A DNA stretch of 64,000 nt from JANQIO01 sp965229625 (GTDB lineage: Bacteria; Pseudomonadota; Gammaproteobacteria; Pseudomonadales; Halieaceae), in NCBI GenBank assembly GCA_965229625.1, contig CBDDJJ010000001.1:1922001-1986000 (forward strand). The letters run 5' to 3'. This document shows, piece by piece, positions 43,633 to 51,382 of the stretch (the first letter of the stretch is position 1; the number at the start of each line of letters is the position of its first letter). Under the pieces are notes generated by a model. It did no database searches. It saw only the letters and a program-made list of their open reading frames with translations, and was not told the DNA's origin. Both the position numbers and the translations under genes were made by a program.

Positions 43633-44760
43633 ATGACAGAGCATACTGATTCGTTGAGTGCGCTGGACGAAGCCCTGCCGCTGCAGGAACGCCTCGTTGC
43701 CGCGCATGAATCGCTGCAGGGAATGTTTCCCTTCATCGTGCGGATTGCTATTGCCATTTACGATGACAAGACCGACACGCTGAGCACCTATATGCACTCC
43801 AGCGGTGACAAGAACCCGCTGGACCACTACCAGGCATCGATGGACGAAGCGCCGTCGCTGAAGGCCATCCTCGACCAGAAACTGCCGCGGGTCATCAATC
43901 ACGCCGTCACCTATGACAACGGCTCCGCAGAGCATACCAAACGCATCGGCCGCGCCGGCTATGCTGCCAGCTACACGCTGCCGATCTTCAATGAAGGCGT
44001 GTTCATCGGCTTTATCTTCTTCAACTCTGACCAGCGGGACGTGTTCACGGAACGTGTGCTGCGGCAGATGGACCCGTACGCCCACCTGATCTCACTGATG
44101 ATCATCAACGAGCTGTCATCCATTAACACGCTGGCCGCGGCGGTCAGCACCACGGGCCGCATCACCCATGTCCGCGACCCGGAGACCGGCAGCCACCTGG
44201 ACCGCATGTCGCGCTATTGCCGGCTGATTGCCCAGGCCCTGGCCGAGAAATTTGGCCTGTCGGACAGCTACATCGAACACATCTTCATGTTTGCCCCGCT
44301 GCATGACATCGGCAAGATCGGCATACCGGACAGCATCCTGCTCAAGCCCGACAAGCTGAATGATGCCGAGATGGCGATCATGAAGAGCCATGCCAAAGTC
44401 GGCGAAGGCATCATCAAGGACCTGATCGATAACTTCGGCCTGCAGAATTTTGAACACACGGAGATGCTCCGCAACATCACCGCCTATCACCACGAGGCGG
44501 TCGATGGCAGCGGCTACCCACACGGCATCAAGGGCGATGCCATTCCACTGGAGGCACGCATTGTCGCCGTGGCAGACGTGTTTGACGCGCTGACCAGCTC
44601 ACGCCCCTACAAGGATGCCTGGAGCAACGACCACGCGGTGGACACCCTGATGAGCATGGCCGGCAAACGGCTCGATGCCGATTGCGTGATGGCCCTGCTG
44701 ACGCAGATGGATGAAGTCGAGGAAATCCAGCAGCAGTTCGGGGAAGATACCTACGGCTGA
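43633..44760 (+). CDS. GAF / HD-GYP cyclic-di-GMP phosphodiesterase
   Basis: A 375-residue protein. The first 165 residues form a GAF-like sensor domain (YTLPIFNEGVFIGFIFF). Residues about 175-360 are an HD-GYP domain with intact catalytic motifs: HDIGKIGIPD (H224, D225) and YHHEAVDGSGYPHG (H286, H287), then VADVFDALTSSRPYK. Such enzymes hydrolyse c-di-GMP through pGpG to GMP with a bi- or trinuclear iron centre. No membrane segment is seen, so the signal is cytoplasmic. It is a lone plus-strand gene. Confidence 0.92.
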   Translation: MTEHTDSLSALDEALPLQERLVAAHESLQGMFPFIVRIAIAIYDDKTDTLSTYMHSSGDKNPLDHYQASMDEAPSLKAILDQKLPRVINHAVTYDNGSAEHTKRIGRAGYAASYTLPIFNEGVFIGFIFFNSDQRDVFTERVLRQMDPYAHLISLMIINELSSINTLAAAVSTTGRITHVRDPETGSHLDRMSRYCRLIAQALAEKFGLSDSYIEHIFMFAPLHDIGKIGIPDSILLKPDKLNDAEMAIMKSHAKVGEGIIKDLIDNFGLQNFEHTEMLRNITAYHHEAVDGSGYPHGIKGDAIPLEARIVAVADVFDALTSSRPYKDAWSNDHAVDTLMSMAGKRLDADCVMALLTQMDEVEEIQQQFGEDTYG

Positions 44761-44795
44761 TCCGGGCATCCGGGTATTGCCACTGCCGGGTAACG

Positions 44796-44814
44796 GGTGC
44801 GCGCAGCACGCACC
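44796..44814. terminator. hairpin between convergent genes
   Basis: GGTGCG (44796-44801) and CGCACC (44809-44814) form a 6-bp GC-rich stem with a 7-nt loop in the 66-bp gap between the convergent HD-GYP and DUF3014 genes. There is no T-run on either side, so a bidirectional terminator is only plausible. Confidence 0.35.
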
Positions 44815-44826
44815 GCCAGCGATGAC

Positions 44827-45690
44827 CTAGGGGCCCAGCAATCCGGCTCGCAGAGCCCGGGCCTGGGCCTGGATGCGCCGCGTGTTCTCAGGTCCCATGC
44901 GCAGTAGCTGCTTGTGCAACTCCGGCAGGCGTTCCAGCCGCGGCTCCTCGAATTTGTACACGGCCTCGACCTTGCGGATTTCCAGCAACCCCTCCTCCAC
45001 CGGCGCCGCCAACACCGTATCCAGACTGCGGACCAGGGTGTTGTCAAACTCCGCCTCGTCATAGCCCAGCATGGCGTAGGCTTCTTCCAGCACCGGCCGA
45101 AAACGATGAAACGCCGCCACCAGCAAGTCGGTATCCAAAGACTCTATGGCTTTTGCATAGGCGTCGTAGCGGGCATAGCCGGCCGGGTCCATCACCGCCT
45201 GGCTGCCGCGTTTGCGCACTGCGAATTTGCCCTCCGGGGGCAGCACCGGCAGTAACTTGTACTGAAGGACTCCGTTGCTGATGCCATCGATCACCGCCAC
45301 GCCGCGCTCCACGAGGTTGTCCGTCTGCAGCACGGAGGCCAGCGGGCCGGGGGTCAGCTCCGGCGCAAACTGCTGGCGCAGCGCTGTGTCGCTGGTTTCG
45401 AGAGTCAGCGGGGGTGCTGCCGGCACCGGTTCAGGTGCAACATCCGGGGCGGGCGCAGGCGCCGGCTCCGGTGCCGCAGGCGGGATGTCGGGCGCCGCCT
45501 CGGGTTCAGGTTCGGGCGCAGGCGCCGGCATCTCAGGCGCCGTCTCCGGCGCAGGCGACTCAGTTTCACTCGGGAAAAACCACCAGACCGCCAGCGCGAC
45601 AACCACGACCAGGCCCGCCAGAATCGGGATCAGGGGCGGACCTCCCTCGTAGTCGGGGTCGCTGGTGCGCTCGCTGGGATCTGCCTGCAT
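44827..45690 (-). CDS. DUF3014 membrane-anchored protein
   Basis: A 287-residue protein from ATG 45690, with a strong AAGGAG 8 nt upstream. One membrane helix (about residues 22-40, ending AVWWFFPSE) is followed by a Pro/Ala/Glu-rich linker of about 60 residues made of PAPEP-like repeats, and then a helical DUF3014 domain in the periplasm. Conserved parts include YDAYAKAIESLD, LEEAYAMLGY, FDNTLVRSLDTVLAAPVEEG and YKFEEPRLERL. Function is unknown. The linker would span part of the periplasm. Confidence 0.85.
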   Translation of the reverse strand: MQADPSERTSDPDYEGGPPLIPILAGLVVVVALAVWWFFPSETESPAPETAPEMPAPAPEPEPEAAPDIPPAAPEPAPAPAPDVAPEPVPAAPPLTLETSDTALRQQFAPELTPGPLASVLQTDNLVERGVAVIDGISNGVLQYKLLPVLPPEGKFAVRKRGSQAVMDPAGYARYDAYAKAIESLDTDLLVAAFHRFRPVLEEAYAMLGYDEAEFDNTLVRSLDTVLAAPVEEGLLEIRKVEAVYKFEEPRLERLPELHKQLLRMGPENTRRIQAQARALRAGLLGP

Positions 45691-45776
45691 GGTGTTGCTC
45701 CTTATCGTGGCCCAGAACACCAGCCTAGCACGGCTGGCCCACTGGCCCTGAAACTTTGGAGTGTAGAAATCCTGAA

Positions 45777-45836
45777 GAGTGCCACGCGGAGTGCCACGCG
45801 GAGTGCCCCACGGAGTGCCCCACGGAGAGCCCTGCC
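45777..45836. repeat. 12-bp tandem repeat
   Basis: Two copies of GAGTGCCACGCG (45777-45800) are followed by two of GAGTGCCCCACG (45801-45824) and a degenerate fifth copy (45825-45836). The array lies just before the stop of the PNPOx-like gene, in the 148-bp gap between it and the DUF3014 gene. The paired variants suggest stepwise duplication. No function is evident. Confidence 0.8.
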
Positions 45837-45838
45837 GT

Positions 45839-46393
45839 TCAGGGGTTCACCGCCTCTGCATGCCAGGCGCCCTGTTGCAGCCGAGAGAGAACCCGGCACT
45901 GTGGGTTGGGGCGTAACTGCAGGTGATCCACCCGCTGTGGCTCCAGCTCGAGCAGCAGGAAACTCGGCGGCGGCGCTTCGTCCTCAGCCACCGCGCTGCC
46001 CTCTCCCAGCGGCCTGCCAGGGTCGGGCCAGAAGAATTGCGCCCGGGCCACCGGCGACATGGCAAACCACAGCCGACGCCGCGCCTGTGCACCGGCCGAA
46101 CTGGCGTCATGCACAGCAATCGGGCCACGAATCCTGAACTGCTCGCGGCTGCGGGTGAAGTACCAGCAGATCTCTCCCTGCCCGCAATTCGCCAGCTGCC
46201 TTACCTTGTCACTGCGGGCATCGGTGGCCACCTGCAGGCGTTGTTGATCCTCGCTGAAACCTCGGAACACGACGGTACGATTGGCGGGCCATCCCGTGGG
46301 GTCAACGGTGGCAAGCTGGACGTAGCGATGGTGTGCATCACCGCGATTGTGTTCAAGGGCGTTACACAGTGCATCGCGCCAGTGGTATTGCAA
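45839..46393 (-). CDS. PNPOx-like (Alr4036-type) flavin-binding protein
   Basis: A 184-residue protein of the pyridoxamine 5'-phosphate oxidase-like fold, Alr4036 group. It starts at TTG 46393, supported by GGGAG 6 nt upstream. Typical parts are RYVQLATVDPTGWPANRTVVFRGF (first half of the FMN-binding barrel, with the Arg that binds the FMN phosphate) and DARSDKVRQL. ICWYFTRSREQFRIRG and RRRLWFAMSP follow. It may reduce or oxidise a small substrate with FMN or F420-like cofactors; the true reaction is unknown. It is not a full PdxH. Confidence 0.8.
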   Translation of the reverse strand: MQYHWRDALCNALEHNRGDAHHRYVQLATVDPTGWPANRTVVFRGFSEDQQRLQVATDARSDKVRQLANCGQGEICWYFTRSREQFRIRGPIAVHDASSAGAQARRRLWFAMSPVARAQFFWPDPGRPLGEGSAVAEDEAPPPSFLLLELEPQRVDHLQLRPNPQCRVLSRLQQGAWHAEAVNP

Positions 46394-46440
46394 GATTTCT
46401 CCCAGCGAACCAAACCAGATGCGTGATGATACGTTGAAGC

Positions 46441-47553
46441 CTAGGGCGCGGGTAGCAGGCGCCGCACAGCACCGTCGTCAGTGCCGAAATAGAGATAACC
46501 ATCGGGACCGGTCTCGACAAAGCGGACCCGCCAGGCGCGGCCCTCCAGCAGCCTTTCCTCATGCATCACACGCTCGCCGTCGAGGGCCAGGCGATTGATG
46601 TGCTTTAGCGCCAGGGCACCGCTGAACGCGCTGCCCCGCCAGGCCGGAAAGCCCTCACCCTGGTAGAAAGCCAGGCCACTCGGTGCGATGGAGGGCCGCC
46701 AGTAATAGTGGGGTTGCGCCATGCCGTCCCGCCTTTGAATGCCATCGCCGACAGGCCCGCCCCCGTACTCCTCGCCGTAAGTGATGACAGGCCAGCCGTA
46801 ATTGGTACCAGCGCGCACGATATTGATTTCGTCGCCACCCTGAGGGCCGTGTTCGTTAATCCACAGTTCCCCCGTATCCGGGTGAATCGCCATACCCTGC
46901 GGGTTGCGGACGCCAATCGCGTAGAGTTCTGGCAGCGCCCCGGGCAGACTGCGGTAGGGGTTATCTTCGGGCAGGCTACCATCCAGCCTCAGCCGGATGA
47001 TCTTGCCGAGGTGGTTGTCCAGACGCTGTGCCATGGCGCTGAACTCGTAGCCATCCCCGGTGGTGACGTACAGGTAATCTCCCTGCAAGACGAGGCGGCC
47101 GCCAAAGTGCCACTTCGCGGCAAGCCTGGGTGTGGCGCTAAACAGGCGCCGAGGGTTCACCAACTGCGTGCCACGCAGCTCCGCCTGGTCCACCACCAAC
47201 CCCGCGGATTCTTCACTGCCCTCGCAGTAGGCCAGGTAAACCAGGCCATTGCTGCCAAATTCCGGGTGCGGCCGCACGTCGAACAGGCCGCAGGAGATTT
47301 TGCCGCTACGGAGCATGGGCGGCAGACCTTCAACCTGTTCACGCTTCCCGGATTCCATCGCGAGGCGATGCAGGCGTCCCGGGTCCCGTTCCACGATCAG
47401 TGCATCGCCACCGGGGAGAAAGGCCATCCCCCAGGGCACTTCGAGGCCCTCGACCACAGTCTCTATGGAAAAATTCGCATGCTCGCTCACCACCGGTGGT
47501 TCAGCGGCCAGCACAGAAGAACACAGTAACAGGGCCGTCAGGCTGCGGATCAC
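46441..47553 (-). CDS. PQQ-dependent soluble sugar dehydrogenase (YliI/Asd-like)
   Basis: A 370-residue six-bladed beta-propeller protein with a signal peptide (about 1-16). It resembles E. coli YliI/Asd, a periplasmic PQQ-dependent aldose dehydrogenase. Conserved blocks include LEVPWGMAFLPGGDALI, RPHPEFGSNGLVYLAY, LVLQGDYLYVTTGDG, YAIGVRNPQGMAIHP, LWINEHGPQGGDE and NYGWPVITYG. These include the general base His and the PQQ-contacting loops. PQQ synthesis genes are not in the window. It is the first gene after a 47-bp gap from the PNPOx-like start on the same strand. Confidence 0.92.
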   Translation of the reverse strand: MIRSLTALLLCSSVLAAEPPVVSEHANFSIETVVEGLEVPWGMAFLPGGDALIVERDPGRLHRLAMESGKREQVEGLPPMLRSGKISCGLFDVRPHPEFGSNGLVYLAYCEGSEESAGLVVDQAELRGTQLVNPRRLFSATPRLAAKWHFGGRLVLQGDYLYVTTGDGYEFSAMAQRLDNHLGKIIRLRLDGSLPEDNPYRSLPGALPELYAIGVRNPQGMAIHPDTGELWINEHGPQGGDEINIVRAGTNYGWPVITYGEEYGGGPVGDGIQRRDGMAQPHYYWRPSIAPSGLAFYQGEGFPAWRGSAFSGALALKHINRLALDGERVMHEERLLEGRAWRVRFVETGPDGYLYFGTDDGAVRRLLPAP

Positions 47554-47653
47554 GGCAGTCTCCCGGGTTGTGCAGAAATGCTTAAGCCTAGGACAGCGGG
47601 CCCGGGCGAGCCAGCTAAATACGTTCAGTGACCTTCCGGGAGCGGTGAGGTGA

Positions 47654-47674
47654 GGGCCCGCGGGGAGCGGGCCC
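47654..47674 (-). terminator. GC-rich perfect hairpin after the DUF3192 gene
   Basis: A perfect 8-bp inverted repeat, GGGCCCGC (47654-47661) and GCGGGCCC (47667-47674), with a 5-nt loop sits 8 bp downstream of the DUF3192 lipoprotein stop on the minus strand. It has no T-tract, so it may halt transcription weakly or protect the 3' end. Confidence 0.45.
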
Positions 47675-47682
47675 AGGCGGGA

Positions 47683-48048
47683 TTATCGGACCGAGGCGTA
47701 GACCTCATCGCCCCAGCCGATCAGGGTGTCGTTCTTGAACACCAGGGGCGTGGTCTCATCGCGAGATGTCTCGCCGTCGGAATGACGGTGCCGGGTGCGG
47801 AAGAACAGGACCCGGAACTCATCACCATCGCGAATGTAGGCTTCGGAGAAGCTGGGCGTGCCGAGCCGCGAGACGACGGCGCTGCGCTCCATTCCAATGT
47901 CCAGGGCGGCGATGGCCTCACTATTGCGCTTCTGCTCACGCTCCCAGTCGCTGCTTCCTACCCAGCCGGGTTCACCGTTGACGATAACGCACCCCGAGAG
48001 AGCCAGGGTGGTTGCCAGGGCAGTCGTGATCATTGTCAGTCGTTTCAT
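47683..48048 (-). CDS. DUF3192 lipoprotein
   Basis: A 121-residue protein from ATG 48048, with GAGGAGA upstream. A lipoprotein signal peptide ends in LALSGC (lipobox), so it should be lipidated on its Cys. The mature part (ALDIGMERSAVVSRLGTPSF, FRVLFFRTRHRHSDGE, TPLVFKNDTLIGWGD) matches the small DUF3192 domain. This is like a BamE/SmpA fold: a helix pair with a GxxRxxVxxxLGTP-type motif and a short sheet. Its function is unknown. Confidence 0.87.
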   Translation of the reverse strand: MKRLTMITTALATTLALSGCVIVNGEPGWVGSSDWEREQKRNSEAIAALDIGMERSAVVSRLGTPSFSEAYIRDGDEFRVLFFRTRHRHSDGETSRDETTPLVFKNDTLIGWGDEVYASVR

Positions 48049-48095
48049 TTGCTTCTCCTCAGTACCGCGGCGCACCGGAACATCGGCGCCCACTA

Positions 48096-48119
48096 ATATG
48101 GTGTTATATTGCACCATAT
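48096..48119. promoter_or_regulatory. inverted repeat upstream of the DUF3192 gene
   Basis: ATATGGTG (48096-48103) and CACCATAT (48112-48119) are perfect 8-bp arms around an 8-nt AT-rich spacer, 48-71 bp upstream of ATG 48048. The AT-rich centre could overlap a -10 region, so a repressor or activator dimer site is plausible. The regulator is unknown. Confidence 0.5.
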
Positions 48120-48192
48120 CACTGATCGTGACAAGCGGAGAGATAGATCTAACGGCAAATATGTCTGGCAACAGACAGTGAACGGAATGTGC

Positions 48193-48234
48193 CCGGGCCA
48201 ACCTGGCCGGGCCAGCCTGGCCGGACCAGCCTGC
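48193..48234. repeat. 14-bp tandem repeat, three copies
   Basis: Three head-to-tail copies of CCGGGCCARCCTGG-like units (48193-48206, 48207-48220, 48221-48234, the last with one change and an imperfect end) lie just beyond the stop of the cyclic-nucleotide-binding gene. They are GC-rich and partly self-complementary, so the RNA may fold. They may be a decayed terminator or simple slippage. Confidence 0.7.
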
Positions 48235-48243
48235 CCGGGGTGT

Positions 48244-48699
48244 TCAGACGTGCATCAGGCGGGCGAGTGTCTCGGAGCGATCGCGCAGGGTCATACTCAG
48301 GGCCCTGGCGAGGGAGCGCAGAATCTTGACGCCGATTTCCGGCTGTTCCGCCACCAGCTTGTCGAAGTCATCACGCTTGAGAATCAGCACCTGGGTCTCA
48401 GTGGCGGCTACCACGTCCGCCGACCGCGTAAGGCCGTCGATAATGGCCATCTCACCAACGGACTCTCCCTTGCCTATGGTGGCAATAGTCGTGTCGCCTT
48501 CATCGGCACGCTTGATGACGGACAACTCACCCTCAACCACGAAACACACCGAGCGGCCACTGCTACCCTGCTTGTAGATAACAGTATCCGGCTCGAGCCT
48601 CTTGAGAATGAGCCACTTCTGGATTTCCTGGACTTCGTCCACGTTCAGGGAATCGAAAAGTGCCATCTCAGATATGAGAAAACTTTTCGAAAGCTGCAT
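48244..48699 (-). CDS. cyclic nucleotide-binding domain protein
   Basis: A 151-residue protein consisting of a single CAP_ED/cNMP-binding domain with no DNA-binding or catalytic part. It has the beta-roll (VIYKQGSSGRSVCFVVEGEL) and the phosphate-binding cassette (GKGESVGEMAIIDGLTRSADVVA), with an Arg in the place of the ligand-phosphate contact. A helix follows (FDKLVAEQPEIGVKILRSL). It may regulate a partner on cAMP, cGMP or c-di-GMP binding. GAGG lies 7 nt before the start. Confidence 0.85.
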   Translation of the reverse strand: MQLSKSFLISEMALFDSLNVDEVQEIQKWLILKRLEPDTVIYKQGSSGRSVCFVVEGELSVIKRADEGDTTIATIGKGESVGEMAIIDGLTRSADVVAATETQVLILKRDDFDKLVAEQPEIGVKILRSLARALSMTLRDRSETLARLMHV

Positions 48700-48849
48700 A
48701 ACTCGCCTCTTTTTGTCACGCCTCGTCGCGTCACCACTGGCGGCGCGGCAGTCTATCCACCGGACCCTGTTCGCGGTCCTTCAAGTATACGTACAAATAT
48801 CGCGAGTACGCGCAATAAACGCGGAACGCAGGCCACCTCTGTGACCCGC

Positions 48850-48904
48850 CTCTCATTTACCTCTTACTTAGCGCTTACTTAAGTCTCATTCACCTCTCAT
48901 ACAG
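48850..48904 (+). promoter_or_regulatory. five tandem 11-bp direct repeats, Pho-box-like
   Basis: Five consecutive 11-bp units share a 7-bp head: CTCTCAT, CTCTTAC, CGCTTAC, GTCTCAT, CTCTCAT, each followed by 4 variable bases. A sixth head, CTGTGAC at 48839-48845, is in phase. The head and period match the PhoB half-site (CTGTCAT plus 4 AT-rich bases) or another OmpR/PhoB-family site. Read left to right no protein gene follows. Read the other way, the cyclic-nucleotide-binding gene starts 150 bp away. It lies in the 267-bp gap 48700-48966. Confidence 0.55.
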
Positions 48905-48905
48905 C

Positions 48906-48924
48906 CTGCCGCGGGCAACGGCAG
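48906..48924 (-). terminator. hairpin after the nhaC-like gene
   Basis: CTGCCG (48906-48911) and CGGCAG (48919-48924) form a 6-bp stem with a 7-nt loop, about 43 bp beyond the stop of the antiporter gene on the minus strand. There is no T-run. It could end the ferredoxin-oxidoreductase/antiporter transcript, but support is weak. Confidence 0.3.
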
Positions 48925-48966
48925 ACGGTACAGGAGTTGTGCCGCGCATCAACAATAGCGGGTTTC

Positions 48967-50322
48967 CTATATCACCGCCAGCAGCGTCAGCGACAGGGCA
49001 GAGAGGACGGCAGCAATCAGGGCGTAGGGTATCTGCGTCAGGGCGTGTTCCATGACGCCGCAACCCGAGCCCTGAGCGGCCAGCACCGTGGCATCGCTGT
49101 AGAAACAGGCATGGCTGCCGAAGGCGCTGGCGGACATCAGGGCCCCCAGCGCCAGCGGCGCGCTGACACCTACCGCGTCCGCCAGCGGCATGACGATGGG
49201 AATGGCAATCGCAAACACACCCCAGCTTGAGCCGGTCGCGAACGAAATGAGCGCCATGGTGAAAAACACCACGACCGGCAGCAGCGCCGCAGACATATAG
49301 GGCTGGAGGTTGCCGATGACATAGACCGGCAGGCCCAGTCGATCGTTCACCTCCTTGAACACGAAAGCGACAATAACAATGGTCAACGCCGGCACCATGA
49401 CCTTGATGCCTTCGAGCACGGCATCAAACATGTCGGACCAGGCCATCAGGCGTTGCAAACCGAACAGCAGGATGGTCGCCGCTACGGCCACCAGGATGCC
49501 GATCTGCACGTCGAGGTCGGCATAAATGCTGACACCGAGTAGCACCACGATCGGCAGCAGGAAGTGATAGAGATGTATCTCCCTGCCATGGTCGACCTCC
49601 TCAAACTGGAATTCGTCGGCACCGCCGTTCTCCCGCCCCTCGCGGGCGCGGGCCTCGGCCACACGCATCGGCCCGATAGGGGGTATGCGACCGGTAGCCA
49701 CCAGCGGCACCATGAACAGCGCGATCCAGGGATACATCATGTAGGGAATGGAACTGACGAACAGCGACATGCCCTCCCCGGGCGCCACCACGTCGGATAC
49801 TTCGAGCACGCCGGCGAAGAATACCGCCCAGGTGGAGACTGGCACCAACATGCACATGGGCGCCGCCGTGGAGTCCACCACATAGGCCAGCATCTCCCTG
49901 GAGACGCGGAAGCGGTCCGTGACCTTGCGCATGGCGGAGCCGACTGCCAGGGCATTGAGGTAGTCGTCGATAAAAATCACCAGCCCCAGTGCCCAGGTGT
50001 AAAGCAGTGCGGTGCCAGGACTGTTCGCGCGCGCCGCCAGCACCCGGCTGAATGCGGACGCCGCTCCCACGCGCATCAGCAGCGTGATAAGGCTGCCCAT
50101 CAGGCCGCAGACAATGATGACCCAGGCAATGGTCTCCTCCATCATTACTTCCAGGAGAATCGCGGAAAAATTACCGATGGCGGCCGTGGGCCCCAGCAGC
50201 AGGAGACCGGCAAAGACGCCTGCCAGCAGGGATTCAATGGGGCGACGGCTAAAGATGGCGGTGGCGATCGCCACCATTGCCGGTATCAGGCTGGTCCAGC
50301 CGGGGGAGTCCATTCCGTTCAA
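48967..50322 (-). CDS. NhaC-family Na+/H+ antiporter
   Basis: A polytopic protein of 451 residues. It starts at TTG 50322 (GAGG about 6 nt upstream), with ATG 50313 as alternative. It has about eleven membrane segments and the NhaC/COG1757 patterns: LGLVIFIDDYLNALAVGSAMRKVTD with the charged FIDDYLN segment inside the membrane, VDSTAAPMCMLVPVSTWA, SFATGSSWGVFAIAIPI and SASAFGSHACFYSDATVL. Such proteins exchange H+ for Na+ or for organic ions (malate/lactate in some). It follows the ferredoxin-oxidoreductase beta gene by 7 bp, so it is likely cotranscribed. Confidence 0.87.
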   Translation of the reverse strand: MNGMDSPGWTSLIPAMVAIATAIFSRRPIESLLAGVFAGLLLLGPTAAIGNFSAILLEVMMEETIAWVIIVCGLMGSLITLLMRVGAASAFSRVLAARANSPGTALLYTWALGLVIFIDDYLNALAVGSAMRKVTDRFRVSREMLAYVVDSTAAPMCMLVPVSTWAVFFAGVLEVSDVVAPGEGMSLFVSSIPYMMYPWIALFMVPLVATGRIPPIGPMRVAEARAREGRENGGADEFQFEEVDHGREIHLYHFLLPIVVLLGVSIYADLDVQIGILVAVAATILLFGLQRLMAWSDMFDAVLEGIKVMVPALTIVIVAFVFKEVNDRLGLPVYVIGNLQPYMSAALLPVVVFFTMALISFATGSSWGVFAIAIPIVMPLADAVGVSAPLALGALMSASAFGSHACFYSDATVLAAQGSGCGVMEHALTQIPYALIAAVLSALSLTLLAVI

Positions 50323-50329
50323 GTCTTCC

Positions 50330-51382
50330 TCAACGCAATGACGCGTTAATGTTCTCCAGCACGTGGTTGCCCGGGCAGAGATCGGACTCCGACAGGGTAT
50401 TCAGGGGCCGGTGAACCGTATCCAGTACCTCGTGCAGGTCCGGCGCCGTGCGGTCCAGGTAAACCAGGCCTGTCATCACCTTGCCCTCCGCCCGGTTGCG
50501 CTCTATGGCGTTCATGGCCGAGACCTTGTCGAAAGGATCAAAGCCCTCGTCCAGCTTGCGCAGGTGCAGTACGGAGCCGTCGTGCATGGTGACTTCCTTG
50601 GACGTGCCGGGCTCGTAATGGGCGGTGATTTCCTCGCGCATGGGCACAAAATCCACGGTGCCGGTTGCCTCGGCGTGCTCGCGCACAAATTCGTATGACT
50701 TGGTCGAGGCCGCGTTGTTGTTGAAAGTCACACAGGGAGAAATCACGTCCACCAGCGCGAATCCACGATGGCTGATGGCGGCCTTGATCAGCGGAATCAG
50801 TTGCTCCTTGTCGCCGGAAAAACTGCGCGACACAAACGTAGCTCCCAGGTTGAGCGCCGTGGCGCAAAGATCGATGGAGCCGAAAGGATTGGGATCCCCC
50901 TTCTTGCTGGCGGACCCTTCGTCAGCCGTGGCGCTGTCCTGGCCCTTGGTCAGGCCGTAGCAGCCGTTGTTCATAACGATATAGACCATGTTCAGGTTGC
51001 GGCGAATGGCGTGGGTAAACTGGCCCATGCCGATAGACGCCGTGTCGCCATCGCCGGACACCCCGAGGTATATCAGGTCGCGGTTGGCCATGGCGGCACC
51101 GGTGGCCACGGACGGCATGCGTCCGTGTACGGCGTTGAAGCCATGGGAATTCCCCAGGAAGTAGGCCGGCGTCTTTGAAGAGCAGCCAATGCCTGACATC
51201 TTGGCAATCTGGTGAGGGGGTATCGACAACTCGTGCACAGCGCGGATGATTGCGCCGCTGATGGAATCGTGACCACAGCCCGCACACAGGGTGGAGATGG
51301 TCCCCTCGTAATCCTGCTTGGTGTAACCCAGCTCGTTGACCGGCAGCTCCGGGTGGCGGAATTTCGGGTTGATGAAGCTCAT
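50330..51382 (-). CDS. 2-oxoacid:ferredoxin oxidoreductase, beta subunit
   Basis: A 350-residue TPP-binding subunit. Near the N-terminus is TLCAGCGHDSISGAI, with a CxxC pair for an iron-sulfur cluster. The TPP/Mg site is GVSGDGDTASIGMGQ followed by MNNGCYGLTKGQ. These are the KorB/PorB signatures. With the alpha subunit it oxidatively decarboxylates a 2-oxoacid to its acyl-CoA and reduces ferredoxin or a flavoprotein; the 2-oxoacid (2-oxoglutarate, pyruvate or a branched acid) cannot be fixed from sequence alone. Its ATG overlaps the alpha stop by 4 bp. Confidence 0.9.
   Translation of the reverse strand: MSFINPKFRHPELPVNELGYTKQDYEGTISTLCAGCGHDSISGAIIRAVHELSIPPHQIAKMSGIGCSSKTPAYFLGNSHGFNAVHGRMPSVATGAAMANRDLIYLGVSGDGDTASIGMGQFTHAIRRNLNMVYIVMNNGCYGLTKGQDSATADEGSASKKGDPNPFGSIDLCATALNLGATFVSRSFSGDKEQLIPLIKAAISHRGFALVDVISPCVTFNNNAASTKSYEFVREHAEATGTVDFVPMREEITAHYEPGTSKEVTMHDGSVLHLRKLDEGFDPFDKVSAMNAIERNRAEGKVMTGLVYLDRTAPDLHEVLDTVHRPLNTLSESDLCPGNHVLENINASLR

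Noticed and set aside
48937..49230. A 97-codon plus-strand frame just after the 11-bp repeats, considered as a Pho-controlled small gene
   Set aside because: It is antisense to the antiporter coding sequence, Arg/Gln/Gly-rich, and has no clear ribosome-binding site; a non-coding transcript is as likely.
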